Origin: Megaustenia siamemsis
Taxonomy: Eukaryota; Mollusca; Gastropoda; Stylommatophora; Ariophantidae
Direction: 5' to 3'
Length of the DNA: 64,000 nt
NCBI GenBank assembly: GCA_032433765.1
Contig: JAVIAB010000041.1
Coordinates: 77,056,335 to 77,120,334, forward strand
Of this stretch, positions 20,201-30,532 are shown in pieces. The position numbers and the translations under genes are program-made. The notes below the pieces were generated by a model. It saw nothing but the letters and a program-made list of their open reading frames with translations, did no database searches and was not told the DNA's origin. How positions within the stretch are numbered: position 1 is the first letter of the stretch; each line of letters starts with the position of its first letter.

Positions 20201-22655
20201 CAATAATATTGAAATTAGCCTAGAAAAACGACAAGAGACCCGTTTAAAACAAAAAAATGCAAGACAAGAAGAGACCACACATGAAGTAATGGAAACACCC
20301 ATTACACAAAGAGAGCTAGAGCTGGCAATATCCAAATTAAAAATGAAAAAGTCACCAGGCAATGATGGAGTGTCCAATGAAATGATTAAGAACTTGGGAA
20401 CTGCAGGTAAAGCAAAACTACTGCAGATCTACAACATTTGCTGGATCACAGGTAGAGTGCCACAGGCATGGAGAGAAGCAATTATGATACCATTACTAAA
20501 GCCAGGAAAAGATGGTTCAATGACATCCAGCTATAGACCAATCAGCCTTACAAGCTGTTTGTGTAAAACAATGGAACGTATAATCAATCTCAGACTGCAG
20601 TGGTATCTGGAAAGTGAAAATCTCCTTGTCCCACAACAAGCAGGCTTTAGACAGTGTTACTCTACCGAAGATCAAGCAACCTATCTTTCCCAGGAAATTG
20701 AAGATGCGTTTCAAGAAAAGAAACTGGTACTAGCAGCATGGATAGACCTAAAGAAAGCATTTGATAAGGTATGGAAGGAAGGGCTTTTGAAGAAACTGAG
20801 AAATTATGGAGTAAATGGCAGGATGTACAAATGGGTCAAAGCATACTTGCATAACAGGAGAGCCAGAGTGCAACTGGATGGTCTTAAGAGTAAGAAGGTC
20901 TTATTGCGCCAGGGCGTTCCAGGAGGGGTACTATCTCCAACACTTTTTCTGATCTACATCAATGATCTAGTTACTGAACTACCACATGGCATCAAAGTGG
21001 CAATGTATGCAGATGACTTGGTAATGTGGTGCACAGAGGAGTATGCAACAGTGGCCTCCAAATTGCTACAAAGAGCTATGAATGCACTGAATTCATGGAC
21101 AAATAGATGGTGTATCAGCATCAATACAGACAAATGCAGTACTACACTTTTCACACTCTCCCCAAAACAAAAAGCAGGTGCCATCTACATAAACAATGAG
21201 CCTGTGAAAGAAGACATACAAGCTACATATCTCGGAGTTACATTTGATAACAAACTATCTTGGAAACAGCAGATAAATAAGGCAACCCAAAAAGCAAGGA
21301 GGAAATTGGCTATTCTAAGAAAGTTGTGTGGAACCACATGGGGTGCGAGTGGGAAAATACTCAGTAAAGTTTACCAACAGTGTATACGCCCACATTTAGA
21401 ATATGGATCATCCGCATGGTGCTCAGCATCAAACACCACATTGCAAGAACTAGATAAAGTACAAAACCAGGCACTTAGGGTCATCACAGGAGCAATGAAA
21501 TCAACACCAATATTGGAGATGGAGAAATTGTGGAGGATACCAGCACTGAGAGAACGGAGAGACACAAAGGTGCTGATACAGGCAGAAAAATGTGTATGCA
21601 TGCCGAGACATCCAATGAAGGACAGATTCCAAAATCTTGCATTGGGACGACTTAAGAGAAGCAGCTTTATCCACCAAGCCAAGCGTATTAGTAGACAAAC
21701 ACCAGACATGCCAAGAGTTGTTAACCCCCTACTGCCCATACCAGAACTGACTCCCTGGACAGATGAATCAGGATTATCAGTTCAAATACGGACAGAAGTG
21801 AAAGGAATAGTTGACAAAGAGGAACAAAATAGTCTACAGCGAAAAACAATAGCTCTCAGTTTCCTGGATGAAGAATACCCACAAGACCTATGGATTCGTG
21901 TGTACACAGATGGATCAGCACAGAATGCAGTAAAGAATGGGGGAGCAGGTGCATATATAGAGTACCCAAATAACACTAGGGATATGAATAAAATAGCAAC
22001 AGGGAAATATTGTCACAATTATGATGCGGAAATACAAGCAATAAAGTTGGCAATAGAAAAACTGCTGAACAGTAATCTTAGCCCACAGCCTGTAGTGTTT
22101 TTGACAGATGCAAGATCAGTACTCCAGGCACTACAATCCAGAAAATTAACACATCTGCAGACCTTATTGACTGAACTCTGCAAGCACCACAGGGTTGTCC
22201 TGCAGTGGATCCCGTCTCACTGTGGAATACCAGGAAATGAGAAAGCAGATCAGTTGGCAAAGGAAGGTTCAACAGGCACACAACTAGATACACCAGTTAC
22301 ATACCATCATAAGAAACAGATAATCAAATCAATCAGAGGACCACAAGCCCCAAATCAGGATGCCTTTCATAATATGAATAGATATGAACAAGTTATCATT
22401 ATACGCCTAAGAACAGGACACAATCGACTCCATAGTCACATGTATACAAAATTCAAGATCGGCACATCAACTACTTGTACATGTGGACAGGCACCCCAGA
22501 CTGCTGAACACATACTTCAAGACTGCACTGAATATAGTAGACTGAGGAAAATCCATTGGCCCATAGATACAACACTACAGACAAAACTATATGGGCCACT
22601 GCAAGAATTACAAAAGACAGTAAAATTTATACAGGAAACGACATTGCAGATATAG
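20100..22655 (+). CDS. LINE N reverse transcriptase and RNase H (851 codons)
   Basis: The frame is open for 851 codons; the first ~20 codons overlap the endonuclease in another frame, so the true protein start is lost. Motifs by residue: 'TDFADFFAND' (25), 'SPGNDGVSNEMIKN' (85), 'SYRPISLTS' (144), 'AWIDLKKAFDKVW' (motif A, 214), 'LRQGVPGGVLSPTLFLIYIN' (269), 'MYADDLVMW' (catalytic, 301), 'TYLGVTFDNKLSW' (376); RNase H 'VYTDGSA' (601), 'YDAEIQAIKLA' (641), 'LTDARSVLQAL' (667) and 'WIPSHCGIPGNEKADQLAKE' (703); C-terminal Cys/His 'CTCGQAPQTAEHILQDC' (796). RNase H catalytic residues are present. It is the best preserved polymerase in the window, but fused in the wrong frame to its endonuclease. 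Confidence 0.92.
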   Translation: MLSIHQTWIGISHELLGNNLEAATTDFADFFANDNNIEISLEKRQETRLKQKNARQEETTHEVMETPITQRELELAISKLKMKKSPGNDGVSNEMIKNLGTAGKAKLLQIYNICWITGRVPQAWREAIMIPLLKPGKDGSMTSSYRPISLTSCLCKTMERIINLRLQWYLESENLLVPQQAGFRQCYSTEDQATYLSQEIEDAFQEKKLVLAAWIDLKKAFDKVWKEGLLKKLRNYGVNGRMYKWVKAYLHNRRARVQLDGLKSKKVLLRQGVPGGVLSPTLFLIYINDLVTELPHGIKVAMYADDLVMWCTEEYATVASKLLQRAMNALNSWTNRWCISINTDKCSTTLFTLSPKQKAGAIYINNEPVKEDIQATYLGVTFDNKLSWKQQINKATQKARRKLAILRKLCGTTWGASGKILSKVYQQCIRPHLEYGSSAWCSASNTTLQELDKVQNQALRVITGAMKSTPILEMEKLWRIPALRERRDTKVLIQAEKCVCMPRHPMKDRFQNLALGRLKRSSFIHQAKRISRQTPDMPRVVNPLLPIPELTPWTDESGLSVQIRTEVKGIVDKEEQNSLQRKTIALSFLDEEYPQDLWIRVYTDGSAQNAVKNGGAGAYIEYPNNTRDMNKIATGKYCHNYDAEIQAIKLAIEKLLNSNLSPQPVVFLTDARSVLQALQSRKLTHLQTLLTELCKHHRVVLQWIPSHCGIPGNEKADQLAKEGSTGTQLDTPVTYHHKKQIIKSIRGPQAPNQDAFHNMNRYEQVIIIRLRTGHNRLHSHMYTKFKIGTSTTCTCGQAPQTAEHILQDCTEYSRLRKIHWPIDTTLQTKLYGPLQELQKTVKFIQETTLQI

Positions 22656-22702
22656 ACAATACTTCAGGCGAACGAAAGATAGAAAGATAGATTGTGTGTT
22701 CC

Positions 22703-22860
22703 GGCTGAAGGCCTTTGCGCCGAAACGTCGTTTTGATTTTTGTTGTCCACTTATTACGTGAAGCTTTACCCGTACATTTTTTATAATTTTTGCATGTAAA
22801 TATTTTTTTCATTTTTCCTATTGAATGTGAACCCTGCTATGATGATTCAACGATGATGCT
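22703..22860 (+). mobile_element. PLE 1 pLTR remnant with hammerhead-like motif
   Basis: This is the continuation of PLE 1 after LINE N. 'ctgaaggcctttgcgccgaa' followed by acgtcg (22705-22730) recurs in PLE 2 (34661-34685) and in both PLE 3 pLTRs (51930, 53430). 'cacttattacgtgaagcttt' also recurs (36210, 51975, 53477). The PLE end is placed near 22860 by loss of PLE-like sequence and is uncertain. Confidence 0.65.
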
Positions 22861-23956
22861 GGAGTTGTCTTAGTTAACATCGTGTAAAAATAACCGTTGG
22901 ATATCCATATTGTATTAACAGTAATACACATAACAGTAAAGAATATGTTTGCAGTAGTTAGCTGGTTTATGTGTGTAGCCAATATGATACAGGTAACACT
23001 ACACAACCACAACTATTGTTTTACAAACATGTACTGTTATACTGTATATGCACATACACATACGGAATTAAACTAGAGATGTTGTATCATTGTTATAACT
23101 TGAATGATCTTGAAGAGATGCTAGGAACTTTAATAAAAAATTTCTAAACATTTTAATAGAACGAAGGTGCAACATTTCAACAACAGTTTTCGTAAACGAT
23201 AGGAGAGAGGAAGTTGTGGAGAACATGATTCCCTGCGTCATCAGACAGGACACTTGATTATAATGGTCACATGTGCCAACAAGTAATAGAACTAATTTGA
23301 ACTAACTGGAGAATTCGAGTTAACTAGGAATTAGTCAGGGCTTGTGCACTGTCGTCACTGCTTTTCATCAAATAGAATGTATTGTTACTTACAAAAATAT
23401 GACTAGGTCTTCTAGATTAAAAGCAATCCATCCTACATAATCCTACATCAATCCTACATCAATATATATATATATATATCCTACATAAGGTTACCAGATA
23501 CAAGGATATCTAGCAATTACCTCACTCTACAAATTATTGAAAGCAAGAGCCATAATAATTAATTTCTGCATTTTCTGTGAAAAGTCATGTTGGTTTATTT
23601 CATTTAAAATGTTCTGTTTTTTTTTTAGTTAAAATGTTATGTTTTTTTATTTAAAATGTTATGTTTTTTTTTAGATTTACATTTTAACATCTGATACGCC
23701 GAACCATAGGCAACCAAGATTAACTTCAACTCCACAAAACAACCTAATACACTCGCATCTCTAGTACACGTTCCACATTTATTCTATTTTTTTTCTCGTC
23801 CATTTCTCCTTGCACGAACACACACACACTTAAAACATACATCAGCTGCAATGACCATATGTTCATTAAAAAAACAGTAACAACACTAGAAACAAATAGA
23901 AACTTAAAGTGGACAAACTTTACAAAAGCGGTGTCTATTATTATCTGTGATTTTAG
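22861..23956 (+). other. Intron sequence upstream of EGF exon 1 (duplicated)
   Basis: It matches 36290-37548 over its length, apart from small indels and a SINE present only in the latter. It contains a short (TA)n at 23461-23479 and T-rich 'ttatttaaaatgttatgttt' repeats at about 23600-23680. It ends in the 3' splice site ttatctgtgattttag. Confidence 0.7.
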
Positions 23957-24091
23957 GGTGTCAGAGCGGTTGGTTTGGCTCAGACTGTCAGTTCAAGTGT
24001 CGCTGCACGAACAACAGGTGTGATAGCAATGGTGACTGTATTGAAGGGGCTACTTGTCAGAGAGGATGGGTTGGACCAGCTTGTCAATATA
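23957..24091 (+). CDS. EGF-like exon 1 (45 codons, phase 1-1)
   Basis: A 135-bp exon between ...gattttag and gtaagttcc. It encodes one EGF-like repeat with eight Cys: 'CQSGWFGSDCQFKCRC', 'NNRCDSNGDCIEGATC' and 'GWVGPACQY'. This C..GWFG..C pattern is that of MEGF/scavenger-receptor-like and molluscan EGF-lectin proteins, which are extracellular. It begins with the last two bases of a codon and ends with the first base of one, so it can be repeated or spliced to the exon at 56971 in frame. Relative to exon 2 a Val replaces Phe in 'GWVGPAC'. No signal peptide or membrane segment is visible, because the gene extends beyond the recognised exons. Confidence 0.88.
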
Positions 24092-24356
24092 GTAAGTTCC
24101 AAGAATGTGTTACCAACTAAAATTGTCTCTTCCAATTACATACAAATCTCTAAGAATGTCAAATTATGTTAACTCTACATGCGTACATCAAGATGTGTTA
24201 GCTTTTGATGCCAGAAACAGCAATATTTGATAGAGAGAACAGAGGACCAGATACGTTTTGTTTTCAACGTGTTTGTAGCGTTTTCTTTTCCGTGACCATA
24301 ACATTTTCTGTCCCTCCCTCTTTATCTATGTTACTGCCCAGATATAAATATAAATA
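24092..24356 (+). other. Intron sequence after EGF exon 1
   Basis: The first ~200 bp match the intron after EGF exon 2 (37684-37877), and the duplication ends at about 24292. The remainder is unassigned. Confidence 0.6.
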
Positions 24357-24535
24357 AACGATTATCAATATGTCATCAATCAGCTTTGAAAATGTGGTTG
24401 GCCTAGCGTAAAAAACCTATGTTTCACTTATTGTTGCTGTTAGGTACTGATCATAAGTTGTTTGTTTCCATCCACGATACGTGTTTGTTGTACCCTCACC
24501 ATGTCTAACGCCCCGATCCTTCAATATTTTGAAAA
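24357..24535. repeat. Dispersed repeat R1, second copy
   Basis: It matches 2600-2760 in the same orientation ('gatcataagttgtttgtttc', 'tgtaccctcaccatgtctaa', 'gccccgatccttcaatattt'). It abuts LINE A linker sequence at 24536. Confidence 0.7.
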
Positions 24536-24612
24536 GCTACAGGAAGCGGATGTAATGCAAATAAAGTAGGGATAATGCTAACAGACATAAACGATGTAAT
24601 TGATAGTTGGGA
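24536..24612 (+). pseudogene. LINE A linker fragment (empty Sailor site)
   Basis: 'gctacaggaagcggatgtaa' to 'acgatgtaattgatag' matches the two flanks of the Sailor element (4172-4208 and 6602-6630) joined without the transposon, so it is an uninterrupted homologue of the Sailor insertion site. Confidence 0.75.
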
Positions 24613-25245
24613 GGAATTGGTCAGACAGACCAAAGAAATGAGGCTGTAAGAATGAGGATACGGGGGTTGCTGTCAGAAGTGTGTAGGGATGTAGTGCTGG
24701 GAGAAGATCTCACAATCACAACCGATACCATTCGCACAACACTGCTTCTGGTCCAGATGGTGTTCGGTACGACGACATGGCCAATGAGTTTAATGCCAGC
24801 ATTCGAAATGACCAGATTAGGGAGGAGTGGCTACACAGGCTATTTACTACCACTACCGAAGCTAAACAATGACCATTCTCAGATCAGTGCCTACAGAATC
24901 ATCACGATGCAGAACACTGCGGGCAAGCTGCTGGAGAAAATAGTTGCCCGTGTCCTCACCTGTCACCTTGAACAGAAACGCGCATTCCCACCCACACTCG
25001 GAGGTTATAGTTATAGCAAAGAGACATGGCTGAATGCGGCAGTCTTCGAGTATGACATCTTCGAAGGCTGCCACAGACGAGATGAGACATGTGCTGCTGC
25101 TTTAGATCTGGAGGATGCATACAACAGGGTATCTCATGTACATGCTCCTCAAACTGGCTGTGGACTCCTTCCTCATTAAATGGATCGCTGTGGCACTGTT
25201 TCAGAGGAAAGTGATACTCAGATATGGAAGTTGGTCTTTCATTTA
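24613..25245 (+). pseudogene. LINE B fragment: linker and RT N-terminus
   Basis: The + frame 24607-25179 reads 'QTDQRNEAVRMRIRGLL', 'LTITTDTIRTT' and, after a deletion, 'AYRIITMQNTAGKLLEKI', 'CHLEQKRAFPPTLGGYSYSK' and 'ALDLEDAYNRVSH' (RT motif A region), then 'MDRCGTVSEE' in another frame. It has the RT segment that copy 2 (13200-16195) lost. It is truncated at both ends with no TSD seen. Confidence 0.8.
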
Positions 25246-25450
25246 TATATATATATACTATCTCTGAGTGACTGAGCTGGATTAACTGTCCAAAGTAAAT
25301 TGACTTGAATCCCGAGAAAGAGAGAGAGAATGCTCTATGCCCCTCTTAGCTTTTTATATTTCCCTCTAAATTATATTTCCCTCTAAATTATATTTTCCTC
25401 TAAATTATATTTCCCTCTAAACTATATTTCCCTCTGGACTTCCGTCTACA
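25246..25450. repeat. Repeat R2, second copy, with an 18-bp tandem array
   Basis: 'gtgactgagctggattaact' to 'cccctcttagc' matches 6890-7000. It is followed at 25355-25437 by about five copies of an 18-bp unit (tatatttccctctaaatt). Confidence 0.8.
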
Positions 25451-26162
25451 AGATGGCGGATCTAGTCCACGTCCTCTAGATCGCTGCAGAAAATGCACCC
25501 AGGGTCTGATTAATTTCGGAACTTCTTTGCACTTTTCTGCGTTAAAGTCAAAATGATGATATGCTTGATACATCTGTGTTGATAAAGTGAGGTTGTAGGC
25601 TGACAACAGTCCGTTTTTGACGACTCAAATGTTGTGAGTGAGGCCTTCCACCGTCTAGACTTGATCTGCGCTTTACGTCACACATTGGTGCTGTTCATGA
25701 CCGTTGATGGTATTCTTTGACGCAAGTTATTTCCATGTTACACATTAATGTAAACTACTTCGTCAGCCGCAGTTTTGTCTCTTTGGGGAATTTGCTTCGT
25801 GTTTTGTTCGTCGTAGGCTGCTTACACTTGAGTAATCACACAGAAATCTAAATGGAACGAGATTAAGTGTTGGGCAACATTTTTGTGTGATACGTTATCA
25901 TAATGGTTCCCTAAACCGGCCGTGCGCAAATCTTACGGTCTGCTGTTTGATGTGCGACGGGGATAATTTGACAACTGACTGTGTATCTATATGATCGGAA
26001 TTGGAGTCATCAACGATGGCCTAACATCATCTAGTGCTACGACGATCATCATTTTCAAGAGGACGTGACTTACCGGTATATGGGGATAGGCGGCAGAAAC
26101 AATTGAAGCGTTTCTTGTTGCAGTTTCCTCACATTACAAGTCGCATGGCTGTGTTAGTCACA

Positions 26163-26400
26163 TCTAGTGACTCGGGCAGACGGTGCTCGTAAACCTGGGA
26201 AGGCCGACGGTCTAAGGGCAGAATCCCCCTACAGAAAAGATCATCTGCTGCCTTGCAGAACGATTGGGGACAATCAAAGGCTAAGGAAAGCAAACCAGAA
26301 TAAAATTCTGGCTGAAATCGGATTCCCACTGGCGCAGAACACAGTGCAAAGTTTTAACGGGTGTTCAGTCGGAGTGGATATGATACACTCTAACTGTGAT
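26163..26400. repeat. Repeat R3 in the inverted-repeat centre
   Basis: 'ctaagggcagaatcccccta', 'cagaaaaga', 'atctgctgccttgcag' and 'actggcgcagaacacagtgc' recur in order at 44435-44585. A 91-codon + frame (26167-26442) spans it but is not conserved in frame in the second copy, so it is not called a gene. Confidence 0.7.
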
Positions 26401-26849
26401 GTTCTGTCTGTGGGCGATCAACACACTTGGCCTGACAGCTGACTTCATGTGAGAGTCTGGATCCTACTCTGACTGAGTCCTGATCGCAGACAGACAGACA
26501 TATTTCCCTCTAACTGTAATCCTCTCGCTGCTGAAACCAGGGGTGGTTGTCGCAGAGAGAAATCATAAATAAAAATCCCAACCGGTGTAGCCGTGATTTG
26601 AACCCACAACCACTCTCGAGACTAACCAGTCCCCCGTGGACTTGGAATATGAGGAAATTGCAACAAGGAACACTTTTCATGCATAGCCTGCAATGGTTCC
26701 TGCCGCCTATCCACCATATACCAGAAGTTCACGTCCTCCCGAAAGTGATGATCGTCATATTTCTTTACAAATGTATAGCGCTTGATGATGTTAGGCCATC
26801 GTTGTTGACTCCAATTTCGAACATATAAACACACAGTAATCCCTCAGAT

Positions 26850-27125
26850 CGAATAGCAAAGCAAGCCCTCATATGGGAAACAACAGGAAAAAGAAAAAGA
26901 GGAAGACCCAGGGAGACACTGAGAAGAACATTGATGAGAGAGGCAAGAGCAGCAGGAATCGGCTCCCTCAATGAGATAGAACTGCTTGCACAGAACAGAG
27001 ACAGATGGCGAGATTTGATAAAATATCTTTAAAAGAAAACTGCTAGAACAAAAATTCATATAGGAGAAGGTGTATCTTGGTCTACGCCCTATGGGCCGGT
27101 TACGGCTCGAAAGGTCAATAGATAG
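26850..27125 (+). mobile_element. LINE H 3' end, 276 bp, with 12-bp TSD
   Basis: Exact TSD aatccctcagat at 26838-26849 and 27126-27137. The + strand reads the last ~60 codons of a LINE ORF: 'WETTGKRKRGRPRETLRRTL', 'AQNRDRWRDLIKYL' and stop (about 27031). A 3' UTR 'gtctacgccctatgggccgg' and a short 'atagatag' tail follow. The solo arm at 29395-30104 has the empty site ('cgtcggattatccccgtcgc'). Confidence 0.92.
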
Positions 27126-27654
27126 AATCCCTCAGATTATGCCCGTCGCACATCAAACAACACACCGTAAGATTAGCGTACGGCCAGTCTTGGGATTTAC
27201 GAGGAGCCATTACGATGACGTAGCACACATAACAATGCAAGCACAATGTACATCAATGACGCGCCCTTTAGATTCTTGATTACTCTAGTGAATGTAGCCT
27301 ACGACGAACAGAACACGGTGCAAATTCCCTAAAGAGATAAAACTGCGGCTGACGAAGCAGTTCACATTAATGTGAACATATAAATTGCATGCGTCAAACA
27401 AATCCATCAACGGTCATGAACAGCACCAATGTGGCGTAAAGCGAAGAACAAGCCTAGACGATGGAAGGTCGCATTCACAACACTTGATTTGTCGAACATG
27501 AAATATTGCCGGCGTACGACATTGTTTTATCGGCGGAGATGTAATAAGTAGATCATCATCTTGATGTTAACGCATAGGAGTGTAAATTAGAACCAAAATT
27601 AATCAAACAGCGAATGCACTTTCTGCAGCGATCGAGAGAACGTGGACTAGATCT

Positions 27655-28770
27655 GCATAGATCTGTTTTCACCTCAATGGTTCTTTCTAGTAAAGATCTA
27701 ATGATGTATATGGCATTGTTTGTACCTTTACCTCCAACATAACAACACTGTTCATCACTAATGTCTGGACAGATTTTATTTCGCACTTTTCGCATGATGA
27801 TTCTTAGTAATAGCTTAGTCGTGCCACTCATAATGCTTATTATGCGATGTTCATAGCATTCAGTCGCAACAGATTTCTTTGCTAAGGTTTATGAATATTG
27901 ATTTTTTTCAGGTCGTCTGGTATATATCCACTGTTGTTGATATAATTCAATATTTTAACAATTATCCTATTTCCAAAATCACCCATAGCTTCAATCTCTT
28001 CTGTAGTTATATTATATAGTCCATGAGCTTTTTTATGTGTTTTTTTTTTACAATCTCTTTGCATCTCTGTTTAAGACATTCTTCGTTTGCTTCACTGAAA
28101 TTTATTAGAATGTCTTTATCTAGTCCCTTATGCTCATCTTTGTTATCCAAATTTCTTCTTGTTGTATCCATTAGCTGTAAATTGTCATCTGTCATTTATT
28201 TATTTCTTGAATTTGTCCTCACTGGCGGTATTAACTCTTGATGTTTGTTGCACTGTTTTTCTATCATTTCCCACTGTTCATCAATGCCTTGTATCATATT
28301 TATTGCAGTGTATCGGCTCTTAATTGTTATGTTATATTTGAGTTGTAACCCCTTGTCTGATTTGAGTAAATCTAAATTTAAATTGATGTTAACTGACGCT
28401 CGTTTTGCTGCTTTTATTTTTACTCTAAGCTTTCCAACAACTGGTTCATGATCACTGATTGAATCTGACCCTGGTATAGTCTTCACACTTACCACACTGT
28501 TTCTAAATCTGTTGTTTATCATTATGTAATCAATTTGATTACGTGCATTGTCTCCTGGACATTTCCATGTCCACAGAGGCCTTGAATGTTTCATAGACCA
28601 GGGGGTTTCCTATCAACATGTTCTGTATTATTGTCCAGTCAATACGTGTGTTACCTCTTTCATTTCTCCCATTTAAGCCATAATAACCAACTACTTCCTC
28701 AACTCATTCCTTTCCTAATGTAGTGTTGAGATCCCCTACAACTATGATGTTTTCAACGATGCCCAGTTTT
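27655..28770 (-). pseudogene. LINE A copy: endonuclease to RT start, decayed
   Basis: Minus strand, from the right: 'IVVGDLNT' endonuclease core (about 28735), 'LWTWKCPGDNARNQIDYIMI' (28560), 'DSISDHEPVV' (28460), linker 'RASVNINLNLDLLKSDKG', 'DFGNRIIVKIL' and 'GYIPDDLKKINIHKP' (27890), RT 'TKLLLRIIMRKVRNKICPDIS' and 'GKGTNNAIYIIRSLLERTIE' (27720). It ends at 'VKTDL', directly before motif A, at the edge of the inverted repeat. Several stops and frame changes are present. Confidence 0.83.
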
Positions 28771-29394
28771 TAAAAAATGCTTATTACCTATGAATCATCA
28801 GCATTCGCGATGAAATATAACAGTAGTGCACTTTTCACTTCAATCTCTCTGCGATCAAATCTGTATAGTGTTATTGAAATTGGACTTTATGCGGTTGGCA
28901 TGATAGTGGTTGGGATAAAGAAAATAATTGTATGTGTATTTTCTGTATATAGTTCAATGGAAAGAAAATATAGTGGGTTACTTGTCTCCGACTTGTTAAG
29001 TATATGACTGGCTGAGTTTTTAGTTGCTTCGTGTTCAGGACTGACTAAACTTTAAGAAAAGAGATAACAACAGATCGTGTTATCAGTTAACGAAACAGTT
29101 GACAATTTAGATTCCTTTAGTCATCTTTATAACACTCCGGCTTTCTCCGGCAATCTATAATTAATAACTCATCTCCGAAACAAAGAAAGGTAGCTGTAGA
29201 TCCCATCATAGCAGTCTCAGCACACGCCAAAAGACATAAAGATAAACAGCACAGAAAGGGAACACCGCCATCCTTGTCATATTATGTCATCCTTCATCGT
29301 AAACAATCGGATTATCGAAACACGATCAAAACGGATGAGACACACAACTCACGGTGTGCATAGAGCACTTAACTCAGTAGCTCCTGCAACAAGC
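28771..29394. other. Unassigned sequence
   Basis: No element or gene recognised. A 76-codon + frame at 28777-29007 has hydrophobic stretches but no family motif and no splice context. Confidence 0.3.
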
Positions 29395-30104
29395 CGGCCT
29401 TGGAATATGAGGAAACTGCGATAAGGAACACTTTTCAGACATAACCTTCAATGGTTCCTGCCGCCTATCCACTATATTGACCAGAAGTTCAGGTCCTCCT
29501 TAAAATGATGATGGTCCTATTTTTTAAAATGCATAGCGCTTGATGATGTTAGGACATCGTTTTTGACGCCAAATCCGCGACACATGAAAGACAGTTAGTC
29601 GTCGGATTATCCCCGTCGCACATCAAACAACAGGCCGTAAGATCTTCCTGCAATGTCAACATTAGTGTACGGCCGGTCTAGTGATATACGATGAGCCATT
29701 ATGATGACATTGCACACACAACAATGGCTGAGCCTATATGTTCCCGCCTACTCTAGTGAATGCAGCCTACAACGGATGCAAAATCCCTAAAGTGAAAATT
29801 TAGGTTGACTTAGCAGAGTCCACATTAATGAGTTGTAACATGTAAATGATTTGTGTCAAACATTTCCAACGTCGAACGGCTTTGGAACAGCACTCTGTGT
29901 GTTGAGGCTAACCGCATATCAACTCTCGACGGTGGAAGGTCGCATTCACAACACTTGATCTGTTAAAAAGGAATATTGTCGTGTGTATGACACCGTATCA
30001 TCGCGGCGCAGATTTGTTAAGTATAATATCAGATTGTCTTTACCGCAGAAAAGTGCATTGGAGAGCCGAAATTAGTCACTCCCCAAATGCATTTCCTGCA
30101 GCAG
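29395..30104. repeat. Solo third arm of the inverted-repeat family
   Basis: It matches the right arm (26655-27660) in the same orientation: 'ggttcctgccgcctatccac', 'tagcgcttgatgatgttagg', 'cccgtcgcacatcaaacaac', 'ggtcgcattcacaacacttg'. It lacks LINE H. It ends at the left border of duplication copy 2. Confidence 0.8.
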
Positions 30105-30532
30105 ATATAGCTAAAGTGTTTGAGCTAATATTTCTGACAATGTCCTAATATTTAGCCACTCAAGTTGTAAGAACAGTGGGAAATACAAAGTTGTTTAATG
30201 TCACCTGGTCTTGCTGACTAATTGGATGTTGTGTGAAGTCTTGTTTACTGTGTAATGCAATTTACAAGCTTCATTATCTCAGCAATGATCTTAAACCAGT
30301 ATTGAATGTGAAAGATCAAGGCAAAGAAATGCACATAAATGCATCAAAATGCGAAGCTGCCATGGGCACAAAAATGATCTCCAAGCTAAGGCTGCCTATT
30401 CATGGTTTACCTTGAACACCAGAATACACAATACGTATCAGGGTCACGTTCCAATAAAATACATCCGGTATATTTATGACTGCTTCAGCCTTACCGATCT
30501 ACCTGAAGACGGTGTTTCCAAATTTATTGATT

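Larger units (their letters stand above)
19173..22689 (+). mobile_element. LINE N (nimbus/I-like), 3.5 kb, with 13-bp TSD
   Basis: Exact TSD gattgtgtgttcc at 19160-19172 and 22690-22702. The 5' end 'atcaaggccagctccttgtc' coincides with that of the short derivative at 2074-2426, so the copy is complete at the 5' end. The 3' end is 'caggcgaacgaaagatagaaagatag'. It encodes endonuclease, RT and RNase H but no recognisable gag-like ORF1; a short frame starting 'MGLNSHQGLKTKTGQAFL' precedes the endonuclease. It sits in the 3' part of PLE 1 and is missing from PLE 2, so it inserted after the segmental duplication. Confidence 0.93.
16718..24292 (+). repeat. Segmental duplication, copy 1 (PLE plus EGF exon)
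   Basis: Sequence here matches 30105-37877 in the same orientation and order: leader (16718-17100 against 30105-30350), PLE RT end, nested LINE G, GIY-YIG, PLE 3' region, intron sequence, EGF exon and flanking intron. Copy 1 alone contains LINE N (19173-22689) and two extra 75-bp units. Copy 2 alone contains LINE C', LINE C, a SINE and an expanded 58-bp array. Shared nested insertions show this is a duplication of DNA, not two independent insertions. Confidence 0.85.
25452..27660. repeat. Large inverted repeat (foldback) with ~0.7-0.75 kb arms
   Basis: Left arm (25452-26145) and right arm (about 26655-27660) are reverse complements with moderate divergence. Examples are 'gatctagtccacgtcctcta' against the complement of 'agagaacgtggactagatc', 'ggtgctgttcatgaccgttg' against 'caacggtcatgaacagcacc', and 'tcatcaacgatggcctaaca' against 'tgttaggccatcgttgttga'. 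The right arm is lengthened by LINE H (26850-27125). The ~500-bp centre shares sequence with 44397-44620. No transposase is recognisable. A solo third arm lies at 29395-30104, in the right-arm orientation. Confidence 0.75.
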
